The notes: generated by a model from the letters alone, not told the origin. Positions 1 through 10,244 are shown, numbered from the stretch's first letter. The stretch is 64,000 nt of DNA from JAGQWW01 sp041392845 (GCA_041392845.1 JAWKLG010000005.1:62001-126000), one strand, 5' to 3'. A program made the numbers and translations.

Positions 1-375
1 CTATTGTGCTTTAACCAGACTGAATTCAAACTCCTTTCCAAGGATATCGGCAGTAACCACCATGGAGTCCCCATTTAGATTTTCAATATTGTATTCTGCG
101 TCCATGTTGGTTCCTGTAACGGAAAATGACGATCCGTTTAAGGAATATTTTGCTCTTTGTGGGAGTCCGGAAAGATTTAGAATCATCTCATCTTTTGATG
201 AAAATTCAAAATAGGCTTCTTCTAATGTTGAAGTAATTTTTCCTTCTCTTTTAGCTTGGGTAACATCCCAATGTCCTATCAATTCTTTTGAATAATCTTT
301 TTCCTCCGGTTGACAAGAAAGGAAAACAAAGGTACTAAGTAAAAACGCGATTGGTAATAATATTCTGCAGCCCAT
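1..375 (-). CDS. Small lipoprotein, lipocalin-like fold suspected
   Basis: This encodes about 124 residues starting at the ATG of 'MGCRILLP'. An upstream in-frame start exists but would place extra residues before the signal peptide, so I reject it. The N-terminus is a hydrophobic signal ending in a lipobox (L-S-C), so it is predicted to be a lipid-anchored envelope protein. After the Cys comes a charged linker, then 'LIGHWDVTQAKREG', which resembles the first strand of small lipocalin-like Bacteroidota lipoproteins, followed by beta-rich sequence. Its function is unknown. The TAG stop is at the very edge of the window, so the gene is complete. A truncated second copy of its 5' part lies at 8741-8902, and an IS element sits just upstream of its promoter region. 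Confidence 0.7.
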   Translation of the reverse strand: MGCRILLPIAFLLSTFVFLSCQPEEKDYSKELIGHWDVTQAKREGKITSTLEEAYFEFSSKDEMILNLSGLPQRAKYSLNGSSFSVTGTNMDAEYNIENLNGDSMVVTADILGKEFEFSLVKAQ

Positions 376-470
376 ATTGCTGTTTGGTTTTATTCTTAGG
401 TAAATGTAATTAGAAATTACGAATCCTTTCAAATATGCTAACAGACAAACGGATACAAGCGTTTATTTTA

Positions 471-1502
471 ACGTGAATAATGGATAAGAAATCCATATTG
501 AAATTATAAAAAAATAGAGAATTGTGTTATATTTATAAGACTGACAATCAAATAATTACAACAACAATTCTCTAGACATGAATGTAGATATTTTATTCCA
601 GATTTTCATGGATGTTGATGACTTTTTTATCCAATTCGACCAGGAAATTCAAAAATTACGGCTAGAATCCGGACTCAAGTCTATTAGAAATCGAAAAACT
701 AAGCTTTCTGAGTCTGAAATGATGACCATTTACATTCTTTTTCATCATAGCCACTACAACAATTTCAAAGCTTTTTACAAAGAATATGTTTGTGCACACC
801 TAACAGATTTTTTCCCAAATTTGGTTTCATATGAACGTTTTAATACCCTGCAAAAAAGGCTGCTTGTTCCCTTTATTGTCTTTTTAAAAAATTGTTGTTT
901 GGGTAAATGTAGAGGGATAAATTTCATTGATTCTACTGTACTTAGAGTATGTCATATAAAGAGAGAAAGACAGCACAAAGTCTTTAAGCATATCGCTACA
1001 AAAGGTAAATCTACTATGGGCTGGTTCTTTGGCTTTAAACTACATCTCATTATCAATGACAAAGGTGAAATCCTTTCTTTTTACCTTTCAAAAGCCAATA
1101 AAGACGATAGGAATAGGGATATCATCACCCTCTTGACAGAAAATATTTTTGGAAAAATTTATGCAGATAGAGGTTATATTTCAAAAGTACTTTCAGATTA
1201 TTTATGGAACGATGGTATTCACCTCGTTTATAAATTGAGAAAAAACATGAAGGAACAAAACATCTCAGATATCGATAAAGTGCTCCTAAGAAAAAGAGCT
1301 CTCATCGAGTCAGTTAATGACGAATTGAAAAACATTTGCTCCATCGAACATACAAGGCATCGATCATTACAGGGCTTTTTGAATAATCTAATCTCAGGGA
1401 TTTGCGCCTATCATTATCTACCTAAAAAACCTTCCCTAAACATTAAACCCGTAAGAAATAACCAGTTACTCCTACCTTATGTTGCTTAAACATTATTCAC
1501 GT
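471..1502 (+). mobile_element. IS982-family insertion sequence with 7-bp target duplication
   Basis: The element is bounded by perfect 12-bp terminal inverted repeats (ACGTGAATAATG at 471-482, its complement at 1491-1502). It is flanked by a direct repeat TATTTTA at 464-470 and 1503-1509, the expected target-site duplication. The 1032-bp length and single transposase ORF fit the IS982 family. The intact repeats, duplication and ORF suggest a fairly recent insertion. It lies between the lipoprotein gene and the 1612-4083 gene and interrupts neither. Confidence 0.88.
578..1489 (+). CDS. IS982-family DDE transposase
   Basis: A 303-residue transposase that fills the IS element. The catalytic triad regions are visible: 'NFIDST' (first Asp, about residue 116), 'YADRGY' (second Asp, about residue 197) and 'IESVNDELK' (Glu, about residue 244), with the spacing expected for IS982/DDE transposases. 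The N-terminal half carries the family's helical region ('SESEMMTIYILFHHS'). The reading frame is open from ATG to stop with no frameshift, so the protein may be active. It stops just 1 bp before the right inverted repeat. Confidence 0.9.
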   Translation: MNVDILFQIFMDVDDFFIQFDQEIQKLRLESGLKSIRNRKTKLSESEMMTIYILFHHSHYNNFKAFYKEYVCAHLTDFFPNLVSYERFNTLQKRLLVPFIVFLKNCCLGKCRGINFIDSTVLRVCHIKRERQHKVFKHIATKGKSTMGWFFGFKLHLIINDKGEILSFYLSKANKDDRNRDIITLLTENIFGKIYADRGYISKVLSDYLWNDGIHLVYKLRKNMKEQNISDIDKVLLRKRALIESVNDELKNICSIEHTRHRSLQGFLNNLISGICAYHYLPKKPSLNIKPVRNNQLLLPYVA

Positions 1503-1611
1503 TATTTTAGTATTAGAAACCAATTAGACTTTTAATAATTCTGAAATTGACTGTAGGGAAACTTACATTTATTTTTTGTTGGTTAAAAATATCATTTGGT
1601 TTTTCGGGAAA

Positions 1612-4083
1612 TTATTGCTTGACTAACTTAAAGTATTCATCAGCTATTTGAATTATGTAGACTCCTGGGGAAAAATTAGAGATGTCTACAAAGCTATCGT
1701 AAGTCAAAAAAAGCGTTTTACCTGTTAATGTTTTGAGTTCCAATCGTTGGTAATAACTTTTGCCTTCGACAAAAATTTCATCACTTGCAGGATTTGGATA
1801 AACTATGATTTGCGAATTTTTATCTCTTGAATTTTTAGTACCACTCGTTTCAACCAAATCACTCTGATACCTGGGTAATATTTGATAACCATCAAAGTGT
1901 GGAGATGTTGGATCGAACTGTCCTACTAAGCCGATAACATTAAATGTGCCATTTGGTTTTTCAATATCTATTGCTCCATTTTTTGATCTATCCACTCTTA
2001 ATTCATAATCTATATGACCATTAGTTACTGTACACGAAAAACTTGTATTCTCATTCCATTCAGTTTGATCCTTTAAATAAACTCCTGAAATTTCAACTAA
2101 CTCTGCCTCATTGGATTCATTTAATATATTTGTTGACACTGGTTCTACTAATTCATTATTAGATGAAAAAATGATTATTTGTTCTGTTATTTCAGACAAT
2201 TGGGTCTGACCATTGAATTCTGAAACAGTACCCTTGATTTGAATATGATCACCTTGATTAGGTCTAGCCTGAAAATAGAATGGTTCAAATATCCAGATAC
2301 CTTGTCCCAAATCGTCAATTAGAGAGAAATGTAATCTTTCTGGCAATAGAGAATTGGTTCCATGGACTATTCCTTCAAGAATTACATTTTCTCCTAAGTG
2401 TAATGGTCTACCTGTTTGTGAATCAACACGAGTTACATATTCAATGGTTCTTATTTGATAAGAACCGCCATTCCCATCCACTCCGTCACAGTTTTCATCA
2501 ATGCCATTATCCGGAATCTCAGTTGCATCCGGGTTGATTTGCGGATTAGTATCATCACAATCTGTATTGTCTGTAGTATAGCCTGAAGGAAGGCTACAAG
2601 CGTCCATAGAGTTGTTTATATCACCAAATCCATCTCCATCTGCGTCAAGGAAATAAGTAATAAGCAGTCCTTCATCTATTTGACCGTTGCAGTTGTCGTC
2701 AATATTGTTGCAGATTTCCTGTGCTCCGGGATTCACATTAGGGTTGTTATCATCACAATCTACATCGGAGAGATAACCATCGTTGTCGTTATCGGTAACA
2801 CCTGCTCCTGTAATGATTTGATACTTTGCAAAAATGGCATCCAAATCATCAAAATCATCTTCGTCTTCAAAAAACGGACCTGCCTCCTCATAAGACTCAG
2901 TGATACCGAATAGAAGCAGTCTATTATTACTCACTTCGATGTCTGTTATTATGTCATCATCTTCTCCATCTAAAAAAGCCTGTCGGTTAAAGGTTCCGTC
3001 TGTGGCATTAAATACTCCAATCCAGGCTACGTTGAATGAGCAATTGCTGCAATTTATTCGTTCGTTATTAAAAGTACCTGAAATGGTCGATACCACTACT
3101 TCATTTGAATTAGGAGAAGCGATATCTGTGATTTGAGCCTGGGTGCAGGTATTCCATATCAAATCACCTGTATCTGAGACATGGAAAAGCCAAGTTCGGA
3201 AAGCACTGGTATTTCCTATACCATTTGAAAATTCGTTGTCACTGGACTGGGAGGTACAAGTAAAGTAGTAACCTCCTTGTTTAGCTTCGATAAACTCGTC
3301 TCTATTACTGATATCTTCTCGTTCGTTTACATAGTCGTATCGTGCTCCACCAAAGCTTTTAATCCATTCAACTTGTCCTGCAAAAGTTGTTTTTAAAATA
3401 AAAAGGTCACTCAGACCTTTGCTGGAAATATTGGGATAATTAGGAAAAGGAGAAAATCTATAATCACCCACAATGATGTATGCATTTTCGTCTTTAATAA
3501 TTCGACTGAAGTTTACATTATTTGTAGAGGTAGGAACATAAATGTAATTTGTAAAATTGAAATCTGAATCATACAGTAAAATCCTGCTATTTTCCCGGGT
3601 ATAAGAGGTTCCTGTGCGGCCTAAAACAGCAGCATAGGTACCATCATCATTTGCTACAATATCATTAATTGACTCTGAAGTCCCTTTGAAACGTAATACC
3701 TCAAGTTCGGGGCTTATTTCAATCATGTAGGAGTCATTATTTCCACCGATTACTACAATATTTCCTACAGTATTTATTATAGCCTTTTTTACCGGATCAA
3801 TTGGTATTTGAAATGATTTGGACTCCACAAAAGTTCCGTCAAGTGTTAACTTGGTACACCATAATAAATCAGTGGAAAAGCCTTGTGGTCCCAAGTCTTC
3901 TGCCCATCCGACAGTATAAATAAAGTTGTCTATTCTAACCGTTGAAGCAACTATCTCTTCTTTATATTCAAAATTTCCTTGTCGGGAAAAATCATATTTG
4001 GAGATTAACTCCAAGGGTTGGGAATTAACCGTCATAATTGTCAAGAAAAACAAATAGGTAAGTATCGATAATTTGATTTTCAT
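1612..4083 (-). CDS. Secreted T9SS cargo protein with metal-binding DxDxDG repeats
   Basis: An 823-residue secreted protein. It starts with a signal peptide (residues 1-21, ending 'VNSQ'). Residues about 25-420 look like a beta-propeller or delta-60-like repeat region. At about 430-540 there are two calcium-type D-x-D-x-D-G motifs with Cys-rich spacers ('DNDNDGYLSD', 'DADGDGFGD', 'GIDENCDG'), typical of the putative metal-binding motif found in Bacteroidota surface proteins. Residues about 545-660 resemble an OB-fold domain. The end ('YPNPASDEIFVEG' to 'LVKQ') is a type A T9SS sorting domain, predicting export through the T9SS and anchoring at the surface. The substrate is unknown. The gene is intact, unlike its downstream neighbours. 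Confidence 0.85.
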   Translation of the reverse strand: MKIKLSILTYLFFLTIMTVNSQPLELISKYDFSRQGNFEYKEEIVASTVRIDNFIYTVGWAEDLGPQGFSTDLLWCTKLTLDGTFVESKSFQIPIDPVKKAIINTVGNIVVIGGNNDSYMIEISPELEVLRFKGTSESINDIVANDDGTYAAVLGRTGTSYTRENSRILLYDSDFNFTNYIYVPTSTNNVNFSRIIKDENAYIIVGDYRFSPFPNYPNISSKGLSDLFILKTTFAGQVEWIKSFGGARYDYVNEREDISNRDEFIEAKQGGYYFTCTSQSSDNEFSNGIGNTSAFRTWLFHVSDTGDLIWNTCTQAQITDIASPNSNEVVVSTISGTFNNERINCSNCSFNVAWIGVFNATDGTFNRQAFLDGEDDDIITDIEVSNNRLLLFGITESYEEAGPFFEDEDDFDDLDAIFAKYQIITGAGVTDNDNDGYLSDVDCDDNNPNVNPGAQEICNNIDDNCNGQIDEGLLITYFLDADGDGFGDINNSMDACSLPSGYTTDNTDCDDTNPQINPDATEIPDNGIDENCDGVDGNGGSYQIRTIEYVTRVDSQTGRPLHLGENVILEGIVHGTNSLLPERLHFSLIDDLGQGIWIFEPFYFQARPNQGDHIQIKGTVSEFNGQTQLSEITEQIIIFSSNNELVEPVSTNILNESNEAELVEISGVYLKDQTEWNENTSFSCTVTNGHIDYELRVDRSKNGAIDIEKPNGTFNVIGLVGQFDPTSPHFDGYQILPRYQSDLVETSGTKNSRDKNSQIIVYPNPASDEIFVEGKSYYQRLELKTLTGKTLFLTYDSFVDISNFSPGVYIIQIADEYFKLVKQ

Positions 4084-4115
4084 AAACTTGGGTTTAATTA
4101 TTTTCAGGTTGGTTA

Positions 4116-5243
4116 CTAGTTTTTACAATTGTAAAATTTGCAATCTGAGATAATCTTTTCTATCAATTCTTCATAAGTGTCAAATTTGTCATTGAAGAAA
4201 ATATTAATTAGTTGCCATTTGCCATTTTCATATTTGATATCTGCAGTATAATAATTTTCAAAAGTCACTGTCTGAAACCCATTCTTAAAAAACCATCCTT
4301 CATCTTTTATTTTTTCTATGTTGCAGCCACAATTATCGGCAACCTTTTTTCCTTTCAGTTGCTAATTCCGCAAAAAATTTCTTTAGCCTTTCTCCAAAGG
4401 TGGTTTGATCAAAGTTTTCAAGCAGATTAACGATTACTTTAGACTTTGGAATAAAAATTTTCGTTTGGTCCTCGTTATAAATAAAATATTGGGTGCCTAA
4501 TAGGCTATAAACCAATTGAAGTCGTCTTTCTACCTCATTTTTATTAAAAGGAAATTCAGCATCAAAAAGAAACTCAGTATAATCCCATGTCCAGGTTATA
4601 CTACCGTCAACCACACCTCCACTTCTTTTGCCACTTTTACCATTTTTTATAAATTTGAAATTTCGAAATGGAAATAAAAATCCGATGTTATTTTTTCTAA
4701 ATAACAGACCTAAACGGAATAGTGCATTATTAATTTCTTCAGTTGAATTCTCTCTTACATCAACATTGTCGAACAATTGACCTGGGGGAGCCTTTTCTTC
4801 CACCGTCATATATCTCGTGAAACCAGGTATAAAGAGACTGTTGCAAACTACTTGATCATTACACGAGCACAATGATTTTATCTATTATCTCACTTAAAGG
4901 GCTATTCATATTTATGGTTACAGTACCCAAAATTTCTTCATATCCCTTTCCGAGATTTTCAATTACCTCAGAAGAATTAATTAAATGGGCCTTAAATAAT
5001 TCCTTCGAAATACTGTCTATAGTTGATACAGGTGTCAAAGAATTCCGGACCAGTTCTTTTATTTGATTGGATTTCTTGAAAAACAAAGTACTTGAGTACC
5101 TTTTTTGAAGTTTTTCTGAAGGCTTTAAATCTCCAAAATTATTTTTCAAATTAATCTGAAGACCTTTTCCTATAAGTAGGGGTGATATTGATAACTTCGG
5201 TACCTTTCAGATTTATAATACCATCATTTTTATATTTCCTCAT
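4116..5243 (-). pseudogene. Frameshifted gene of unknown function
   Basis: An ATG at 5241-5243 overlaps the end of the upstream gene (stop at 5230), suggesting a translationally coupled pair. The frame opens with 'MRKYKNDGIINLKG', stops at 5151-5153, resumes in another frame at about 5149 ('KNNFGDLKPSEKL'), shifts again near 4872 ('CSCNDQVVCNS'), and a third time near 4340-4350 in an A-rich run, ending at 4116 ('CKFYNCKN'). Joined together this gives roughly 370 residues. The separate ORFs otherwise begin only at TTG codons, which supports one broken gene. I do not recognise the family. The C-terminal part has the look of a beta-rich domain with scattered Cys. Confidence 0.6.
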
Positions 5244-5949
5244 ATTCAGTTAGTAAATTCATAGCATAATCGTCAATGTCCAGATGTTCTACAGTTTTGT
5301 ATTCAAGTTGGGCAGCAAGATTTAGGTTGATTACATTTGAAGGCGGATACCCTTTGAATAGCTCCATTAAAGAAATTTGCAGTACAATTAATCCATCATA
5401 GGTACTTATAGAACTAAATTTATTATCACGATCCTCAGGGGTAATAATATATCCATTTTTCAATACAGAAATTTCAGTTGAGGATCTGTTATTCCTTGAA
5501 GCACTCTCCACAAAGATTTGGTAGTCAGGGACATGATTATTATCCAAATCCAATCCAATAATAAAAAAATCACTACTGCTGTGCAGGTAATCTAAAAGAG
5601 GATCAATTTCACTTGCATAAATGAACATTAATAACTCCTCGTTGGAAATTGCATATGAAATATTAGCATTTATTGCTTTTCGGTTAGCATCTTCTTTTAC
5701 TGTGCCTCTCCTGAAATTTTTCGTTTTTGATGGAATAATTATCCTTTTAGAGACCAAATTTTCCAAATTGGTAAAGAATGCAGAAGCGAGTCTTTCATTC
5801 TCTTCATATCTACCAATATCGTGCATTCTATGCTCCTCCAACATGGAGAAATACTTTTTACTCTTTAGCTTTTTTTCTTTACTCTTCAGACTATAAACAA
5901 TATAATTTGAATTGTTAAAGGTCCCCATAGTCTCAAATCTTGGCATCAT
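5230..5949 (-). CDS. Hypothetical protein, likely coupled to the broken gene downstream
   Basis: A 239-residue protein with no signal peptide or membrane segment. The first half is Lys/Glu-rich and helical, and the second half contains short beta segments such as 'DFFIIGLDLDNNHVPDY'. I do not recognise a family. Two ATGs stand side by side at 5944-5949. Its stop overlaps the start of the next frameshifted gene (ATG at 5243), which suggests that the two proteins worked together. It is open, but it lies in a segment where every other gene between 4.1 and 8.9 kb is broken, so it may be an orphan left by decay. Confidence 0.6.
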   Translation of the reverse strand: MMPRFETMGTFNNSNYIVYSLKSKEKKLKSKKYFSMLEEHRMHDIGRYEENERLASAFFTNLENLVSKRIIIPSKTKNFRRGTVKEDANRKAINANISYAISNEELLMFIYASEIDPLLDYLHSSSDFFIIGLDLDNNHVPDYQIFVESASRNNRSSTEISVLKNGYIITPEDRDNKFSSISTYDGLIVLQISLMELFKGYPPSNVINLNLAAQLEYKTVEHLDIDDYAMNLLTEYEEI

Positions 5950-6134
5950 TCAGTTTTGGGAAAATCCGCAGGGAAATGACATAAAAATAAAATAATCCTA
6001 AGGCTCTTTAATACCATCTTTTTTGATTAAAGATCTGAAGCCTTAAAAGATTGTTTTATCTCCTATTTCTAAACATTAAATTGACCCACCAAACGACTAA
6101 ATAGATGGAACAAAATGTAAAAAATCAAATCCTA

Positions 6135-6875
6135 TTAAACAGCGCTTCCAATTTTCTGTCTTAAAACTGCGGCCAAATAGATTTCTTTGCCGCTGGTTAA
6201 CAGTACATCTGATTCAGACTTACCTTTTATCGCCTGGATATTAACAGCGAATCTTTTGTACGCCTGGACAATTGAGATGATTTAGTTTAGAAAGGGACTC
6301 GGCAAGAGAAGTATGGAATTGAAAAACTTTTCGCTATGGGTAAAAAACTCTACCCCCTTATTTGTAGTCTCAAGGTAAAGGATATCTTGAATTCTAACTT
6401 TGTAATAATATTTGTCATTCTTGGATTTAATGTAAACGTGATCCGTCAAAACAGAAAATGGGCATTGATTGGGTGTTAGCACTTGACGAATAGAATTTTC
6501 TTCACTAAAAGCTTTTTGGATAGATACACTCAATTGCTCATTTCCAACAGGTTTGATAAGAAAATTTTGATGATCTACTTCACTTGATCTGTCTAGGGTG
6601 GTCTTATCTGAAAATGAAGTAGTGAAGATTAACTTAGTATCCGGGCATCTATTTTTGATTGACTTCGCCAGTGAAATACCATCTAGATCACTTTGGACAA
6701 GACCTACATCGAGCAAAGCAAGGTCAATATCTTCCTTTGCGACTATTTCCATTGCCTTCTGACTATTTTTAGCAGTAAATATCTTCTCATACCCCAAACT
6801 ACTCAAAGCAGTAAACATGGAACTTCTGGTTGTAAAATCGTCTTCTACAACTAATATGGCGATATTACTTTGCAT
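6135..6875 (-). pseudogene. LytTR-type response regulator with in-frame nonsense codon
   Basis: The frame runs from ATG at 6875 through a receiver domain ('ILVVEDDFTTRSS', acidic pocket; 'LALLDVGLV', phospho-acceptor Asp; 'LIKPVG', conserved Lys-Pro). It then enters a LytTR DNA-binding domain ('HVYIKSKNDKYYYKVRIQDILYLE'). A TAA at 6282-6284 stops it after 'LPSPFLN'. The same frame continues with the missing end of LytTR ('VQAYKRFAVNIQAIKG' to 'LRQKIGSAV') and a natural stop at 6135-6137. The lesion is therefore a point nonsense mutation inside the DNA-binding domain, so the truncated product should not bind DNA normally. It is followed upstream by the remains of its partner kinase. Confidence 0.82.
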
Positions 6876-6884
6876 CAATAGGCA

Positions 6885-8740
6885 CTATTAAATTAAATAA
6901 AAATCCATTTGAGGTATCAAGAGTCATTTTACCATCCATCGATCAACTTAAGCCCGTTAATGAGGCCAAACCCTTCATGTTTTTGTTGTCATAAAAAACA
7001 CCATTGTCTTTATAGGTTAAATGGTAGGTTCATCTTTATGGCGACCATCAATTGATATCTCTGGATGTACTATGTTTTTAAATGCATGCTTCAAAGAATT
7101 GACCGTTAATTCATTTATGATAAGAGCAATTAAACTCAGGTGAGACTTCTCTAGTGTAACCATTTCTAAATCTGAATGAAATACCTCCTTCTCAGCGGCA
7201 TTAAAAATAACATCTTCAACAGTTTCCTCTATTACATCTTTAGATTATTACCATCATTATAGTCACCTGAAAGCCGCTTATTTGCCGCAGCTATTATATA
7301 TTTCCTTTCACTATCTTCTATAACTTCCTTAGCGCCATTAGTTTTGCTGCTATTTGTTTTACATAGCAATAAGATTTATGGCCCAAAGAAAGATGATTGT
7401 TAGTCCTATGAATGACTTTCCGTTAGCATCTCAATCTGTTGGTTTTATCAGAAAGTTTTTGATTATATACTTTTTGTATATTTCTCTGCCTATAAGTTCA
7501 CGGCAGTTAATAATGAAAGTAATAATAACAACCCAACGCACAAAGGAAAATCTTTTGTGTTTTTAACTGAGTATCCTTAAGCTGATTTTGAAGACTAAGG
7601 GATTGGTTTTTTATTTCCTCTTCTTTGATTGAATTTTGATTTCAATCCTTCTGAAAGGAGCATCAATTTCATTATTGTTAATATCCTTATCAAGGAATTT
7701 TTTTTTTTTTTCATTATAAATTAAGCTATCTCTACCATAGGTTGTCAAAGATATTGATTCAAAAATCAGCCTTTTGTTTATTATCACCATATTTAATCAA
7801 GCACTCGTAAGTATCATCGAACCTTTCAAGAAAATTTCTAATATTTCCTTTTTCAATTCAATTTCGATAGCCAGAATATCTTTATAACATTGAAAAGTGG
7901 AATTACTACCCTTCTAATTCATTATAATGCTTTTCAGCCCTTTTTTATCTCACCCTTCTTTAATAAGGCGGAAGTCTTATTATGAAAATTCGTAAATTTG
8001 GAACTCTCTCTTGGGTTTGTTCAACAAAACAGAATCAGCGTATTCAATTGCACTTTCAAGGAATCCTATTTTTCATATAGCAACTTGAAGAGAATTAAAT
8101 GCAGCGATCTTTTGATTTAACTTAAGATTTGGACTTGGTTTTAGAAGTGAAGATTGTAGTTATCAATAGCATTATAATAATCACCTAAATGGAAATAGAT
8201 ATTTCAAACTGGGAAAAAATTAAATGATCCAGCTCATGAAAGCCGTGACTTTGAAATTTCGATTGCTTTTTTGAGCTTATTGCCTCTCATAATTAGAGTT
8301 ACTCAACTCATTATTTATTAAATTAAATAAGAATTACAATCTTTTGTTTTGAGGTTAAGGCGTTTTCCTTATTCTTGCAAGATAAATTGAAAAACACTAT
8401 CAGGATTTTAAATTCTCTTTTGAGCATCAAAGCCTCGTTATTGAGAATCGATGTGACAAGGGATGTATCCTTTAGATTCTTAGCTAGTTGTGTGCTTTGT
8501 TAAAATAATATTTACTAGAGTCAATATCCTGGTTTTCCAAATAATCCGTATTCCTATATACTTCACATAATATTGAGTCATTTATTCCAGTGCCAGCCAA
8601 CTGCACTTCTAGCTGCTTGTTTATGGCAAGGGCAGAATCAAATTGATTATTCTTCCTAAAATCAACACTTTTTTGAAGAAGTTCTATGTATTTAGTGGGA
8701 GACTGGCCAAATACCAAATTTAAAAGTAGCATCGCCCACA
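6885..8740 (-). pseudogene. Remains of a TPR/HisKA_2-type sensor histidine kinase
   Basis: No long frame survives, but pieces on the minus strand match a typical Bacteroidota two-component kinase in the right order. There is a secreted start with TPR-like helices at 8484-8720 ('SLMWAMLLLNLVFGQSPTKYIELL'). More TPR-like fragments follow at about 8130-8400 ('LGDYYNAIDNYN'). A hydrophobic transmembrane stretch with coiled-coil sequence lies at about 7350-7640. Next is a HisKA_2-like 'VIHRTNNHLSLG' near 7400, and an HATPase N-box 'IINELTVNSLKHAFKN' at about 7060-7130. Many frameshifts and stops separate them. The gene sits directly upstream of the LytTR regulator, so both halves of the system are lost. 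Confidence 0.72.
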
Positions 8741-8902
8741 TCAACGAAACCCAGTAGTAGTTATTTTTCCTTCTCTTTTGGCCTGGGTAACATCCCAATG
8801 TCCTATCAAATCTCCTGAATAATCTTTTGCTTCAGTTTGGCAAGCCTGAAAAACAAAGGTACTTAGCAAAAACGCGATTGGTAATAATATTCTGCAGCCC
8901 AT
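8741..8902 (-). pseudogene. Truncated duplicate of the lipoprotein gene at 1-375
   Basis: From the ATG at 8900-8902 the sequence encodes 'MGCRILLPIAFLLSTFVF', a lipobox (Q-A-C) and 'LIGHWDVTQAKREGKIT', nearly identical to the lipoprotein at the left edge, including the 5' flank ('GCAGCCCATATTGCTGTTTGG'-like region). Similarity ends near 8755, where the sequence joins the start of the kinase relic, and the frame stops at 8741. The two copies bracket the decayed 0.4-8.9 kb segment in the same orientation. Confidence 0.8.
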
Positions 8903-8987
8903 ATTGCTGTTTGGTTTTCAATTTAATTGTAAATCTAATTTACGAATCGAAATTAGCAATATTCTTAAGATTCACGACAAACTGACC

Positions 8988-10226
8988 TTAAGTAGTTGAA
9001 TTTCTTCTTTTTAAGGTCAAAACCGTAATCTCCGGCAAAATCCCGACCCGACCCGGATAACCAAGGAAACCAAAACCGCGGTTTACGTAAAGTTTCTGCT
9101 TATTTCGTTCATAAAGTCCTGCCCATTGTTTGTACATATATTTACTCGGACTCCATTTTATCCAACCGGGTATCTCAATGCCAAACTGAAATCCATGGGT
9201 GTGACCGCTTAAAGTCAAATCTATGTCCTGATATTTTGTCAAAATTCCTTTTTCCCAATAAGATGGATCATGAGAAAGCAGAATTTTTACCGGAGCATTT
9301 TCTGTTCCTTGATAAGCCCTTTCTAAATCACCATATTTTTGAAATTGAGGTAGCCCTGAAGTATTTTCTATTCCCAATACAGCCAGCTCAGCTCCGTTTA
9401 TATTCAAAATCCTGTTTTCATTTTTCAACAAATCCCAACCCATTGCATGCTGTATCTGTTCAAATTTTGTGGTGTTTTCATTTTTTGCCTCTTGTGATTC
9501 CCACCTTGAATAATCACCATAATCATGGTTTCCACGCACGGACATTACGCCATATTTAGACTTCAATTGACTAAAAATATCCATGTATGGTTCCATTTCA
9601 CTTGCTACACTATTTACCATGTCACCCGTAAAAAAAATAACATCAGCTTCTTCCTTATTGATCATATCGACCGCGTTTTGAATAGGCTCTTTTAAAAAGA
9701 AGCTGCCTGAATGAATATCAGAAATTTGAACCATTTTAAATCCTTCCAATGCTTCCGGCAAGTCATCAATAAAAATATCTTCTCTGAAAATCTTATACCG
9801 GTAGGCATTTCTCAGAATCCCATAAGTAAGGGTTACCAAAGGTAATCCGCCTAGCATAATGCCCACATTGGACAAAAACTTCGATCTGGATGGATCAAAG
9901 CTTTCATTCCCACTCCAACTATCAGCTACATAAGCAACCAACCTTCTGGCATCATCTATCAGCAAAAAGGCGATGACAATTATTTTTGAAAAGTAAAAAA
10001 TGAAAAGGACTGACCTCAAGATGGTGAATACCGTTTTATTCCAATCATTTGTATTGGTAAAAACTGCTGCCAGCAAGGTACCGATAGCCAGAATCGTAAC
10101 TGCCCAATACGAAATATGAATCCCATTGGCAAGCGCTGGTGAGAATCCTTCTGTAAAAACCTTGACAGCCTGGAAAGCATAAGCATCCAGGGCAAGAATC
10201 AAAACAATTGCTAATATTATCTGCAT
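8988..10226 (-). CDS. Membrane-anchored calcineurin-like metallophosphoesterase
   Basis: A 412-residue protein. The N-terminal about 130 residues contain roughly four transmembrane helices, including 'IILAIVLILALDAYAF'. A metallophosphoesterase domain follows with the whole metal-ligand series: 'QISDIHSGSF' (D-x-H), 'FFTGDMVN' (G-D), 'VRGNHDY' (G-N-H-D), 'LLSHDP' (H) and 'SGHTHGFQ' (G-H-x-H). This is the architecture of the YaeI/YkuE-like family of membrane phosphoesterases, some of which act on lipid head groups. The substrate here is unknown. The gene lies downstream of rnr on the same strand but is separated from it by a terminator-like hairpin. Confidence 0.9.
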   Translation of the reverse strand: MQIILAIVLILALDAYAFQAVKVFTEGFSPALANGIHISYWAVTILAIGTLLAAVFTNTNDWNKTVFTILRSVLFIFYFSKIIVIAFLLIDDARRLVAYVADSWSGNESFDPSRSKFLSNVGIMLGGLPLVTLTYGILRNAYRYKIFREDIFIDDLPEALEGFKMVQISDIHSGSFFLKEPIQNAVDMINKEEADVIFFTGDMVNSVASEMEPYMDIFSQLKSKYGVMSVRGNHDYGDYSRWESQEAKNENTTKFEQIQHAMGWDLLKNENRILNINGAELAVLGIENTSGLPQFQKYGDLERAYQGTENAPVKILLSHDPSYWEKGILTKYQDIDLTLSGHTHGFQFGIEIPGWIKWSPSKYMYKQWAGLYERNKQKLYVNRGFGFLGYPGRVGILPEITVLTLKRRNSTT

Positions 10227-10244
10227 CAGAATGAAGCTTAAATT

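Noticed and set aside
7354..7566. Plus-strand frame of 70 codons within 7.3-7.6 kb
   Set aside because: The minus strand in this stretch matches the transmembrane and HisKA_2 parts of a histidine kinase relic, so the plus frame is a shadow.
8484..8798. A 104-residue secreted protein as a complete gene
   Set aside because: It starts only at TTG inside the lipoprotein relic and its body is the N-terminus of the degraded kinase.
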